Shown: in pieces, positions 50,772 through 61,721 of the stretch
Layout: each line of letters opens with the position of its first letter
Position numbering within the stretch: position 1 is the stretch's first letter
NCBI RefSeq assembly: GCF_014898815.1
Contig: NW_026515540.1
Span: 992,001-1,056,000, forward strand
Direction: 5' to 3'
DNA: 64,000 bases
Source: Panonychus citri
Lineage: Eukaryota > Arthropoda > Arachnida > Trombidiformes > Tetranychidae
The notes under the pieces: model-generated
The model's database searches: none
Seen by the model: the letters and a program-made list of their open reading frames with translations, nothing else
Told to the model about the DNA's origin: nothing
Program-made: the position numbers and the translations under genes

Positions 50772-51045
50772 ATGACCATCAATCCATTGGATTGGTGTCA
50801 TCAAGTTGTTTTCAGTGTAAGTAAAGTCCATCTAATCAATATTTACTAAAGTACTAAAATTCTGACCAGTTAATTGCTGTTGAGTTATAAAAAAAGGTTG
50901 ATTTCACAATTAACTTAACAATTTGATTGATTAATTGCTGATTCTTAGCCAGAGGGATGAATCCACAAAACCATCAAATCCACACCAAAGGTTATCCTTT
51001 AACAATGGGCGATCTTTACAAAAAAAGAGTAACAATAAATTGTAA
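50772..51045 (+). CDS. Speculative two-exon small protein, 45 residues
   Basis: Exon 1 at 50772-50816 reads MTINPLDWCHQVVFS and ends at a GTAAGTAAAG donor. A phase 0 acceptor TTAGCCAG allows exon 2 at 50953-51045 (starting RDESTKPSNPHQ). No signal peptide or family. The good donor and phase match are the only support. Confidence 0.22.
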
Positions 51046-51415
51046 CAATGTGATGATAGGGTTAATTGTTACCTTATCTTACAAGTTAATGATGATTAGT
51101 TGATTGCCAATTGATTGATTGCTCCCACGGTTGATAAATCATAATCAAAGGTTAAATCAAGAAACAAATAATCAAACAAAGACTCAAATCAAATGAACAG
51201 TAAGGAACAAACCAAATTCAAGTTACTAAATAACCAGAAAAATTCTGATAAAAAGCAATAGAAAATGTGATTTCTTTTGCTTTTCTCTAGCAATTTAATC
51301 TCATCTCTTAATCTTGTTAATCTTTTTCCCCGAAAATCATAATTGTTACAATTTAGTTTCTTCTTGTTTTTCTGATTGTTTAAATTTTCACATTTCTATT
51401 TGTTGATTTATCTCT

Positions 51416-51418
<3 letters not shown>

Positions 51419-51460
<42 letters not shown>
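51419..51460. repeat. (CT)n microsatellite
   Basis: Pure CT run of about 42 bases. A similar GA run occurs at 54475-54499. Confidence 0.95.
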
Positions 51461-51461
<1 letters not shown>

Positions 51462-51728
51462 GATAATTTTGTTAATAATGAAAAGGAAGCAAAAAGGATG
51501 AGGATGATAAATACCCGAAAAAAACCTGAAGGTGAGTAGATATATGAAATAATAGTAACAACAACAAACTGTTTCAATTGAGTGAAGATAAACATTAACT
51601 GCTTCGGTAATCAAGCAATCAAAAATCATACATGATTCATATTATTATGATAATAATATGATGACAAAGATATAAATCATAATCATAATAATGATATTTT
51701 TCCTGTGAGTTGAGTGTATTCCTGAACC

Positions 51729-52028
51729 ATGAATATTCAGAGTCTCGGTGCGTTTTTTTCATTCATCTCAATATTCATCATCACCTTAGGAGAGCTGAAA
51801 ATGATTAGTGTTGATAATGAAAAGCGTAAGGAATCAGGTAATATAATCACAATTGTCCTTGAATTGATTAAAGGACAATCACTTTCAATTGTTATAAATC
51901 AACAACAATTAACGTTGAAATATTATAATATTGATCATCAAGAATCAGAATCTTTGGTAAATACTAATGAATGTTTTTCAATTTTTCATTTCAATTGTTG
52001 TGAAATAATTACAGGTAAATATGAGTAA
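51729..52028 (+). CDS. Possible small secreted protein, 99 residues
   Basis: Continuous frame from an ATG with a plausible signal sequence (SLGAFFSFISIFIITLG) and a tail rich in Ile, Asn and Gln with three cysteines, two adjacent (FNCCEII) near the end. Codon use is AT-rich, close to the background, so it could be a chance frame. An internal GTAAGG (51824) and terminal GTAAAT may be donors of a spliced form. No family recognised. Confidence 0.35.
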   Translation: MNIQSLGAFFSFISIFIITLGELKMISVDNEKRKESGNIITIVLELIKGQSLSIVINQQQLTLKYYNIDHQESESLVNTNECFSIFHFNCCEIITGKYE

Positions 52029-54757
52029 TCATGGTGATGATGATGGTGAATTTTGGATGAATGATTTTCTCGTAATTTCAATTGTGATGTAAATCAGAAA
52101 AAAACATAAATTGAATGTAAATCAAGAATTGATGTAACAATTTAGTTAACCGAAATAAATTGTTATCTTCAAATTGGATTAACTTTGGATTATTTTTTTT
52201 TCCAACCAAAATTGTGACTTGAATTTTTCGTGACTGGTCAACTGAAAGTTAATTTGTCTACTTGGGGTTTGTTGATTAAGATTTACTGTTGTCACTATTT
52301 AGTTGATTTAGATTAGAATTAAGGTCATAATTCACTGAATCACGAATTTGCTGGTCATCTCAAGAGTAGACAATTAGATTTAATTTGATTTAATTTCTCT
52401 TCTAATCTTAGTCGGTACCATTAAGATTGTTGATTCATTTTCAACTTTCTTGTCAATAGAAAGTTAATTCAACTGATGATGGAGCTTTTTTTGTTGCTAA
52501 TGATGACCAGTGATGATTGAAATCAATGACCACAAATAATTGTAATGATAAAAATGATTGACAGATTATGTTCAGTCAACTGAAGATAATAATAAAAGAA
52601 GAGCAATAAAAAAAGTTAGAGAGAGAGAGAGAGAGAGATGACCATTAACGATATGTTGTTAATGGTCACTTCAAGATCGGACTTTAAATTGTTTACTTTG
52701 ATTAAATTGTGTCTCCATCGATTTCAAACTTCAATTGTAAACAATTAGAATGCGAAAAAAAAAATCTTGTGTTGTCGTTGATTGTTGACCATTGAAATGT
52801 TGACAATTGTTGATTTGATGAGAAATAGATTAATTGATTCGAGAATTAAAAACAATCAGCTTATCATCACAGTTTGACGTTAATCATGATGATTAAGATT
52901 TATAAGAGAGATAAACATTTGAAGATAAATATTAATTAGAATCAAATCATTTTGACGATTCATCATTTTCAATGTTCATTTAAATTTAGCTCATCATTCA
53001 TCATAATTTATGTTCAAATTATAACAATTAAATCTATTAGTGGAGAGAGGACAATCAATTTCTTTTAGCAATCATGTCAAATGATTAACTGTTTCATTTA
53101 AGATTTTCTTTTGACCAATGAAGTTATCATTTGATTACAATGTTATAGTAAATTGTATTAAGTTTCTTAATTGTTACTATTTATTGACATGAGGTCAATT
53201 ATATATCATTTTGATTGGTAACAACCTGATTTGGTGATTTAAATGACCATGAAATTAACTCAACATTGGATCGAGAAGTTGAGATTAAGGTGAGAAAATT
53301 TTGAAAGACATAAAATTGAAAACCAAATGAACAGAATCAATTTTTTCTTGATTTATTCATCACCTTAAACATTTAAGTTGTAAATCAGCGTGATGATTAT
53401 GACAGTGATGATTTTGTTGATTACCATGATGATAATGAAGATTAAGAGATGAGAAAGTCTCAATCAATTTACTTTGAGGCATGGTAACTGTTTTTCATAT
53501 TTAAATCAACGATAAGGTGAACTTTTTTTCATCTCTTCTTACATTCTGGTTAACGTTGATGATAATAATAGTGACGATCAAGATGATGGATGAAAAATGA
53601 TTATCATGATAATGTTGATTAAATTTGATATTCAATTGAATACCATTTGTTTGCGTGTCTTCCAGAAATGATAACATTTTCGCATCCAATTCAGTTACAC
53701 CAGGTAACCTTAATTTGTTTCATCAATTGATGTGAACCATTTTAACAATCAAATCCAAGTAGTAATACAATATATCTATTAATAGGAATCCGATTTAATC
53801 AATGGCCACACAATCAAAACCAAATTGTGAGTACAATGTAACTAAAGGTGCTACTCAATCAGTGACAATCTGTGAAAAAAATAGTAATAATAAGATGAGA
53901 ATTACAATTAAGATTTGTTGTTGTTGATTGAGAAAATTAAGTTGTACCATAAATAATACAAAGTGAACTGTTTCATTGACAATTAGATTATTTTCCCATT
54001 GATCACGAAAATGTTACTATCCGATTTTATGTTGATTAAATGAGTAGATATAAGATGCTATTGGTTAATTCATTGATAATAAATTAATTTGATTCTGTTG
54101 AAAGTTGCTGGATAACAGGTCATCCATCATTATCTTAATTATCATGTTCCCAAGTTGTTATTTCAATTACTCGAAAAAAAAATCTACAGTTAAAGAGAAA
54201 ATAAAATTAGTCAATTGTTGGAAAGTATATAATTAAAATTACTGAATGAGAAAAAGATTATGATTGTAATGTGTTTACATGTTGATCTTTTTCTTATATT
54301 CTTGAGTAACCAAAGAGTTGATACTTACAGTAATTACGATAATTAAAACAATCAAGCAGATTGGAAAGTTTAACAAATAAACTAAAGTATGAGAGACAAA
54401 TTGTCAGGTTAATTAGTAACTTAAATAACCAGAAATAACGAGATTCACAGAAAAAAAGTAAATGGTAATAACCAAGAGAGAGAGAGAGAGAGAGAGAGAA
54501 AATAATAGACGGATAGAAGATTAGATTGGGAATAATGTTATCTATTAGTTATAATCATGATGATATCATGATTATCATGATTATTAGTTAGTATTATTTA
54601 CTCTGTTCTCAGGTTAACAATCAGTCAGTTTTCAGGCGTAAATTAAAGTTAATTTACTTTGTGCACTACAAGAATCAGAATCTTTCAACGTTCACATTAC
54701 AGACAGACAAATGTGTTTCCATCTCTTTTCATCCTTTACCATTAACCTTTTTTTTCT
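52029..54757. other. AT-rich non-coding stretch
   Basis: GA repeat at about 52617-52638. An ATG at 53802 with eight codons and a GTGAGT donor has no fitting second exon. A minus-strand frame near 53640-53689 (DAKMLSFLEDTQTNG) begins without ATG. Nothing convincing. Confidence 0.4.
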
Positions 54758-55156
54758 GGTTATTCCAAAGTTAATGGATTCAAGTTATACCTCTCAATAG
54801 ATGATAATGTTGTTGACATTGATGTTGTAGGTGGAGGTGGTTCTTGTTGGGGATCAGGTTGATCCATTGAGCCCTTTTCCTTAAGCCATTTAGACTTGAT
54901 TACACTTTGGATACAATTCACATGATAAACTCAATGCTTTTTTCCAACACTGTCGGTCTATTAACGATCCGCCTTTTCCATTTGGCTCTTTTTTTTTAAT
55001 ACTTTCTCTTCTTTGGTTTTCTAAATGTTTAGGGGAGAGAGAAGGAGAAGAAGAAAGAAATTAAATAGATGGAAGATAGAAAATTAATAGAACATAAAGA
55101 GAAAAATGAATAGAAATTGAACTTACCCTTTCATATGAAGAACAAGGTTTTACCAT
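54758..55156 (-). CDS. Unresolved small gene on the minus strand
   Basis: A neat first exon, 55156-55127, encodes MVKPCSSYER and ends at a GTAAGT donor. A strong polypyrimidine tract leads to an acceptor (CATTTAG) at about 55020. After it the coding-like text is split between frames: one gives EPNGKGGSLIDRQCWKKALS then SCELYPKC, the next frame gives IKSKWLKEKGSMDQPDP, then a Gln/Pro-rich stretch and IERYNLNPLTLE to a stop near 54758. A run of nine A at 54989-54997 lies near the first switch. Either further small introns, a sequencing or assembly indel, or gene decay explains this. The Cys spacing hints at a small mitochondrial-type Cys protein, but I cannot name it. Confidence 0.4.
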
Positions 55157-55346
55157 TGTTATTGGAAGGAAAAAGAAGAGAACAATTTTTGTCTTTCTCT
55201 CTCTTATTCTTCATTTTATTCTTGCAATAATTTTCTTTCATGGATTTTCCTTGACTTAGATTATCATATCAATTGCGATTAGAATTTAAAACTCAATTAC
55301 AATTAACTTTAATCATGATGATCCAAAGTCACTGACCTTTCAAAAA

Positions 55347-55364
55347 GTAAACATTGTTTACTTT
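55347..55364. repeat. Inverted repeat AGTAAACATTGTTTACT
   Basis: A near-perfect palindrome with AGTAAAC arms, containing forkhead-like GTAAACA on both strands. It lies upstream of the minus-strand small gene and next to the CTCF-like site. Confidence 0.45.
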
Positions 55365-55391
55365 TTGATGGCGAACTAAAATTCTAATCGT

Positions 55392-55406
55392 GCTGCCATC
55401 TAGTGT
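55392..55406 (-). promoter_or_regulatory. CTCF-like binding site
   Basis: The minus strand reads ACACTAGATGGCAGC, which fits the CTCF consensus CCASYAGRKGGCRSY at 14 of 15 positions. It stands in an AT-rich intergenic region between the unresolved minus-strand gene and the clip-like gene. CTCF exists in arthropods, so an insulator role is plausible. Confidence 0.5.
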
Positions 55407-56033
55407 TTACAATTAGCAACTTTTCGTATTTGTTTTTAATTTTATCGAAAATTATTTTTTTATGTTCACAGTTATTAGTTAATCATTTACAATTAATTTT
55501 TACACGAGGATCTCTTTCTTGTTACAATATACCAATTCCCAATTACTCTAGTGATTATATTGTTTGGTAATTTTATCTCTCCCTCATTTCATATGAACGT
55601 GTTAATGTTTTTCGACTGATTGTATTTCTACCTTAACAATACAATTAACATTTAATTTGAAGTAAATTTATGAGTTTCCGGTATAATTAGAGTGATTTAT
55701 TATCTCTACTACCGAATTTGATAATAATTATGTTAATTGTAATGTTGATTATTATTATGTTTCATGCGTTTTCTAGGAGCCTTTGGTTATCATCGAATGG
55801 TTAATTTTCTGGTTTGGACATTAAATCAAAGGTTGAGAAATTAAAAAACAAACACACTACCAGGAAAAAGATTAAATTATAATTAACTGTTGATTGAGTT
55901 TTATTAATCATTATGAAATAGAAACAGGTAAACAAAACTTTTAATTAAATTGAACGTTGATTTTCATTTAAGATCCAATATAGTTATCTTAATTGTTTTT
56001 GTAAAATACACACTAAACACTAATTAAGTTAAC
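55407..56033 (+). other. Upstream region of the clip-like gene (duplicated at 62.6-62.9 kb)
   Basis: AT-rich. The part from about 55866 to 56033 has close copies on the minus strand near 62571-62694 and 62780-62895, so it is one of the duplicated promoter segments described there. Confidence 0.6.
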
Positions 56034-56589
56034 ATGGCTGAAGTTTATTCTGGTCTAATCACAATAATAATATCACTAATTATGGAAATACTCAATTTCG
56101 GTAAGTAAAGTTATTTAGACAAAATTCTATTCATTTTTAACTCGAAATCATTTTTCTCATCAATTTTTTTCCGTAGGTTCACCGACTTTAATCAACGAAC
56201 AGAACCTTTCGAACAGTCGATTTAAAAGGTCAACTATCGATTCATATTCGTCCTCTTGTCCATCCAATTATTACTGTATTCCTCGTTCACACTGTACACA
56301 ATCAGGTCACTTTAATCCTGTTGAACGATCGATAATCAGTTTGGCTTCATGTCAATCAGCTGATTATTCTTCAAGTGATTATGTTTGTTGTCCATCGAAA
56401 CCGGAAACCAAAGCTTCGTCTTCCGCTTTAAAAGTAGCCAAATTGATGGGGGATAAGATGATTAGGATTATGTTGGATAAACAAAGTGCTAATCAGCAAA
56501 GTAAAACGTCAAGTCAATCATCAAGTGACATACTCGATGACACTTGGATGGATGAAGTTATGTCTTCCCTTGAAAATATTAAGAACTAA
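56034..56589 (+). CDS. Secreted clip-like cysteine-domain protein without protease domain
   Basis: Two exons, 56034-56100 and 56177-56589, 76 bp intron after codon position 1, 159 residues. A hydrophobic N-terminus (MAEVYSGLITIIISLIMEIL) serves as signal peptide. After an RFKRS basic site, six cysteines lie at about 53-100 in the clip order C-x5-C-x5-C...C-x10-CC (CPSNYYCIPRSHC, then CQSADYSSSDYVCC). The C-terminal 60 residues are Ser/Gln-rich and helical with no serine protease homology. Clip domains normally precede proteases in immune or developmental cascades, so a free clip could act as a regulator or decoy; that is inference. The first exon and promoter have a minus-strand copy at 62713-62779. 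Confidence 0.7.
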
Positions 56590-57283
56590 TCATTTAATTA
56601 ATGTTAAGACAATCTAATTTACTAAATCTTTGTAATTCCCAATTAACTGTTACAACTCATGTAATCTGGTTAAAATTGATTAAATATTAAACAACAACAA
56701 TTGCAATTGAGTCTAAATTTTGACCAAATCAATATTTTTATCATATCAATATAATCATTAGGTTTAATTTTTAATTCAATTACTGTTTTCTTTTAATTAT
56801 ATCAATAATTAGTTTGAATGTTAAATGAATGAATTTTCTAATATTGTCAAATCAATTAAACTAAACTACTAGTAGATTAATTGCTTGTTTGAATTGTAAT
56901 TGTTGAGTAACGGTAGCAATCACTTTAATCATCAATGATAACAAAAAACTATTGATCTGAAATAAATTGTTTTCCTCAATCAACTGACAATTAACATTGA
57001 TTTTTTATTTTTGTCTTCTAAATTACCGTTCAATTAATCAAAATGTAACTCTAAACCATATGATTAACTTTTTGATTATCAAAGTTGAATGTTGATTAAC
57101 TTTTTCGAGAAAATCGAAAGTGAAAATGTAAATCAAATGTTGGTGGTAAAATATTGATTGTGATCAACTTTGTACTTTTATTTCCTTGTAAATCAAACCT
57201 AATCAACTAAAAGCATAGCCTAACCAAACACCTTATAATTAAATCATTAGTTAACAACAATCAAGCCCATTCAAGAGTAAAAG
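56590..57283. other. Intergenic, clip-like gene to 138-residue secreted protein
   Basis: AT-rich, no gene seen. Confidence 0.4.
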
Positions 57284-57927
57284 ATGAAAACTTTTCAACT
57301 AATTGTTACTTTTTTGTGTTTCTATGGAGCCCAATGTACAACAATTCGTGTTGGCCACAAACAAGGTAAGGAAATTGTTTCGATTCGATTTTAATTATGA
57401 TATTTAGCTTGAAATTAATTCTTTGCTTTCGTTAATATGATCTAAACTTTCCCTCTGCATTGTGATCAAATTAATTTGGATCCTCAGATAGCTTTGAGAA
57501 TTCTCTCTCATCGTTGAATTTTGGATCAGTAGACTCGTTGATGAACCCACTTAAATCGTCCCTCCAAAAAGCAACTGCGGCCATTTGTCGTAAGTTTTCA
57601 TAAAAAATATTCCATTTGATTTCGGGTATTCAATAGGATTGTAGAATTGACGTTATTTTTTCTTTCGAACTTCTTTTCTTTCTTGGAACGTTAGATGCAA
57701 CTAAATTATGCCATCATGAAATGTTGAATAAAGAGCCGTTCAGATCATTATTAGGAGAATATATTCACGATGAGAGCCATCGATCACCATTATCATTCAT
57801 GAGTGGACTTTTTCCAACTGATACAGTTTCAACAGCGATGAAAGATGTTCTTGGAGGTATCAAAAACGCTGAACTTGATGTACTATTATCACCCATCAAA
57901 AAAATGATGTCTAATATCGTCGGTTGA
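57284..57927 (+). CDS. Secreted protein of 138 residues, family unknown
   Basis: Three exons, 57284-57365, 57488-57589 and 57695-57927, with introns of 122 and 105 bp, both after codon position 1 and with GTAAG donors. A signal peptide starts MKTFQLIVTFLCFYGAQC. The mature part has Ser/Leu-rich helices, one cysteine before the second intron (AAIC) and one after it (KLCHHE), then a helical tail (LGGIKNAELDVLLSPIKKMM). The phase pattern matches the neighbouring clip-like gene and the CUB gene. No motif identifies a family. AATAAA-like words occur near 58085. Confidence 0.65.
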
Positions 57928-58260
57928 TGTAAATCAGTTTGAGTGATTTACACTGATCAAATATAAAATCAACATTTCTTTTAATTCGATTTGCACCTTA
58001 TTTCAATTGTAAAGACTATACATATTACGAGAAATTGTTTCATATTCATGCATTTGGTATGATGAGAAATACAAATTGTGCTAAATAAATAAGAAAGAGT
58101 ATCAACGAACAGGATTTACCTTATTATTTTCCTAAACCTTTACCTTATTTAATAAATATTACTTATTTAATTATTCATTTAACCATGGAATATTTCTATC
58201 ATCTTTATAACTCTTAAAAATCAAAAGTTATTGTTAGTTCTGTTGTTTGTTGTTAAAGAG
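57928..58260. other. 3' UTR and spacer before the duplicated BTB block
   Basis: AT-rich 3' sequence of the 138-residue protein gene; the duplicated segment begins abruptly at about 58261. Confidence 0.4.
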
Positions 58261-58600
58261 AGAGATCATTTTGAACAGTGTGACGAGTTGTTTGGCTCTT
58301 CTCGACCTTTCCATCAAATTCATGTTGACCGACTTGACCAGTATTTGTTTGCAATTTCTGTGTAAAAACTCAACTGAATTTAATGTTCTCATCATATTGG
58401 ATTCATTGAGAAAGATTGATTTTAAACCTTTCCAATCAACACATAAGAAACGAAGCAACCGTTCAAAGGTCGCCTCGAACTCATTGGTAACAATCAACAA
58501 GGATTATAATAACAATTTAATCGATTGTGAGAATGGTGAAGATAGCGAAGATAATGTTGGTGACGGTGATGATTCTCGTGGACCAAGAGCTAATACGTAG
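58261..58600 (+). pseudogene. BTB-domain fragment, copy 1
   Basis: An open frame without ATG runs from 58247 to a stop at 58600. It reads EIILNSVTSCLALLDLSIKF and on through LTDLTSICLQFL, which matches the end of a BTB domain in BTBD1/2/3/6-type proteins (YxxEEI...LLxxAKKYxVxxLxxxCxxFL). A Lys/Arg-Ser segment and an acidic Gly/Asp tail (EDNVGDGDDSRG) follow. It lacks the first two thirds of the BTB domain. Bases 58261-58582 are almost identical to 61722-62040. Copy 1 keeps the frame that copy 2 has lost. Confidence 0.6.
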
Positions 58601-58885
58601 TTAGTCTAAGAACGCATATTCCAAAATCATTATCATTTTTAATTATCTTCATTATATCTATTAATAATTATTAGCTAAAATAATTACTGCTTGTTTTGAT
58701 AAAGAATTTCAATTACTCAATTATTATAATGCAAACCTTTACTATTAGAATATTCCGATTTCTTGATTATTAGTTAATTAATCGGTGGTAAATAGCATAA
58801 TTTTTAATTACTAGCTAATTTTAATTTTAATTATTGAATAATACTTAGTTATCAAAAATACAGCTTAGATTGATGAAAATGTATA
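58590..58885 (+). repeat. About 300 bp repeat, copy A
   Basis: Begins CTAATACGTAGTTAGTCTAA and ends near CTTAGATTGATG. A diverged direct copy lies at 59147-59460. It starts right at the end of BTB copy 1. Confidence 0.6.
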
Positions 58886-59146
58886 TTTTGTCAAAGTTTA
58901 GACTTGAATTAAGACTTACTAGATAGTATTCCATTTCCATATTCCAGTTATTTTATACATTTTTACCAATAATTGTAGAAATATATTAGACAGATTGCTA
59001 AATATTTTATTTCTGACCAATTTGGCTTGTGCAACGCAGCCTAATCAGTGTCAAATAAATGTATTGAAATACTGAGGTGCTTCTAGAATCCATAAATAGA
59101 AAGAGATTAAAAGATAAAATAAATAAAAGTTAAATTGAAATAATAC

Positions 59147-59460
59147 TAATACGTAGTTAGTCTAAAATTGCATTCTCGAAAACCATTTTCATTTCTCTTT
59201 ATCTTCATTGTAACTATTTATAATTATTATCTAAAATAATTAATGTTTGCATTGATGAAGAATTTTAAATACCTAATTGTTATATTGATAATCTAACTAT
59301 TGCTGTCATTCGATTTCCGATTATTTTATCATTGGTTTATTAATCGGTGAATAAGTAATTAATTATTAATTACTAGCAGATAAATTTATCAGTGAAATAG
59401 CGATAAATGATTAGATAAGCATGATAACTAAAAATTAAATCTTAGATTGATGTGAAATAC
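59147..59460 (+). repeat. About 300 bp repeat, copy B
   Basis: Shares the CTAATACGTAGTTAGTCTAA start and the TTAGATTGATG end with copy A, 557 bp away. A piece resembling its middle (ACTATTGATGTCTTCCGATT) lies at about 61265-61303, just before BTB copy 3. Confidence 0.6.
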
Positions 59461-59526
59461 AAATTTAATGTTCTCGATGATAGAGAAAAAAACAATTAAA
59501 TGGTAATTACTAAATGCACACATACC

Positions 59527-60000
59527 GGAAAAATGAATGGGGATGTAATAGGTAATTGATTTACCCCAAGAATAGGAGGTGTATCCTGGGTCACTTTTCT
59601 CATTGGTGGTGCAGAAATGGTTGTTACACCGGGTGGGGCAGAAGCGGTCATCTACAAAAAAAATAACAAAATAACAAAAATAAATTAAAAAATTAAAAAT
59701 TAATAAAAAACCAGCACCAATCAGAGGCAATGATCAAATCATAAATTTAACTTACATGAGGAATTTGTAAACCAGGGACCATAGGCATTTGCATGATACC
59801 ACCTGAAATTGAAAGAAAGGAAATAAAAACCATTAAAAAAATTTAATTGATTATTAATTTTGAAGAAAATTATAAAAAAAAACTATACCTCATTGGCGTC
59901 ATTTGATATTGATTAGGAGTTAAATTCATTAAGATGCCATTGCTGAAAGATTTGACAAAAAGTGATTGGAGAGGTGGAAAAGACATTTTTACCAATAATG
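59527..60000 (-). pseudogene. Orphan Pro/Met-rich exon cluster
   Basis: Three exon-like pieces on the minus strand with splice signals. A: about 59985 to 59889, MSFPPLQSLFVKSFSNGIL, later NQYQMTPM, then GTATAG. B: about 59803-59757, GIMQMPMVPGLQIPH, between TTTCAG and GTAAGT. C: 59652-59527, MTASAPPGVTTISAPP, later ITSPFIFP, between TTTGTAG and GTATGT. B and C join in frame, but A reaches B in the wrong phase. No downstream exon follows; the repeat copy B begins there. The composition recalls Pro/Met-rich parts of nuclear RNA-processing proteins, but no family is assigned. Probably a gene fragment. Confidence 0.45.
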
Positions 60001-60886
60001 TGGGTCAAATATTCTAAATATAAGAAATATAAGATGCGAATAATAATGGTACTTCTTTATACAAACAAAACAAACAAACACCAAGGACCTAATAGACACA
60101 AGATCAATTGTTAACCAAAACCTCAACAACCAGAGAAACACTCAGCCATTTTGATTTGTTTCTAGGCAACAACTCGTTCACTTTAATGAGACCATTTTTG
60201 TCCAAAATTTTACATAAATGAACTCTGAAAAAATTATTTCTTATTAATTAATTTTATTTTATTTGTTAATGTTATCCAATCAGATAATTGATATCTAAAT
60301 TACTATTGAAAGAACATTAATTTTGCAAAATGAAAAAGGAAATTGTAATTTGGTTTTTATTATTAATGGAAAATCGTACATGCCTTGATGTTAATTAATC
60401 ATCAATTGGACTTTGGCTATTGATGGAATTCAATTTGATTTAATTGTTGTTGGATGTCTCTAAATACTATCAAAGATCATTATTTATTATTAAAGAAATT
60501 AAAATAGTGAAAATTTGCATTAATGGATATTTTTCTTCTTAGTGTTAATAATGAATAAAATATAAAAACTAATTATAAAATTATAATTGTTGATTATTTG
60601 CATTAAATTTTGCGAAAAATTAATCCATATGAAAAGAAAAATTAACACTAAATATTGGAAATTAGAAAAATTTGGCAATTGGAAAATTAATAAAAGGTTA
60701 ACTAGATGAATTTAGTTTCTTTTTGAAATTGGACAATTTATTAAATTAGATATCTGACTAAATTAATTTGATTTACTAATAGCGAAAATGTAAACAAATA
60801 TTTGATTAAAACAGGTCCTTCAACTAATTAGATTTTCGAAGTAAAATACCTTTTCTATTGTAACAATCACCCTTAATAATAATTAT

Positions 60887-60987
60887 AATTCACCTGATGT
60901 CTGATCTTTAAAGGTAGAATAAGGTAATATCTTCTCATAGTTGAGTAAGCAACATGGGAAGCCCAGTAAATGTCGATCTCATCTGAA
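60887..60987 (-). pseudogene. Orphan exon-like fragment
   Basis: On the minus strand an open segment reads VSDEIDIYWASHVAYSTMRR then YYLILPLKIRHQ and ends at CAG|GTGAAT, a good donor. An acceptor-like TTGATAAG precedes it. No fitting partner exon was found, and no family is recognised. Confidence 0.35.
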
Positions 60988-61307
60988 ACCTTATCAATGA
61001 AATAATAGAGATGAGGAAGAGAAAAAGGAAGAAAAAAGTTAAATCTCTTTTTCATTATAATAATAAAATAATTAGAACAGAAAAAATTATTCCAATACTA
61101 ATATTATGTAACTTATTTGTCTCAACTATTTGGATTTGATTCAAATAGAAAAAAAGCTAATCACTAATCCTAATAGTTCAAAAATTCACAAGTTCACAAA
61201 TGTAAGGAATTGATGATGTATTTAAAAGATTGCTAAATAATTTATTTGATATATTATTAATCTGAACTATTGATGTCTTCCGATTTCCGAACATTTGACC
61301 ATTAGTT

Positions 61308-61474
61308 CGAAGCAAACGTTCAAAGGTCGCCTCGAACTAATTGGTAACAATCAACAAGGATTATAATAACAATTTAATCGATAGTGATAATGGTGAAGAT
61401 AATGTTGGTGACGGTGATGATTCTCGTGAACCAAGAGTTACCAGATCATCGTCAATAACCAGTGTCATTTAAAA
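61308..61474 (+). pseudogene. BTB-protein tail fragment, copy 3
   Basis: Matches the 3' part of copies 1 and 2 (from CGAAGCAA to CCAAGAG) with several substitutions and a nine-base loss in the acidic stretch. It then runs on to a distinct ending, PRVTRSSSITSVI and a stop. It starts exactly where a piece of the 300 bp repeat ends. Confidence 0.55.
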
Positions 61475-61721
61475 TATCCAATGCAGACCTGAAACAGTAC
61501 ATAATTTGATGAGGTGAGTTTAATTGTTTCCATGATCTCCTGTTACTTTTAGACTTTTTTCAAATATCAAATGTAAAACCAAGATCAGTTTCTCACCTTT
61601 TTCTTTATTATTATTGTTGGTGTCAATTCGTATTCATCATCTCTTGTCTTCCAATATCATCAATTCTAATGATTATCTTTTCCTCTTCTTATTTAATCTC
61701 CATTAGCTACATTTACAAGAA

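Larger units (their letters stand above)
42773..54757. other. Long AT-rich gene-poor stretch
   Basis: About 12 kb dominated by AACAATTAAC, TTAATTGTT and GATTGTT words, with several GA/CT microsatellites. Frames at 43183-43569, 47750-48313 and 51380-51595 are low-complexity products of simple repeats. Weak coding candidates (47407, 50772, 51729) are listed separately. No tRNA or transposon terminal structure seen. Confidence 0.5.
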
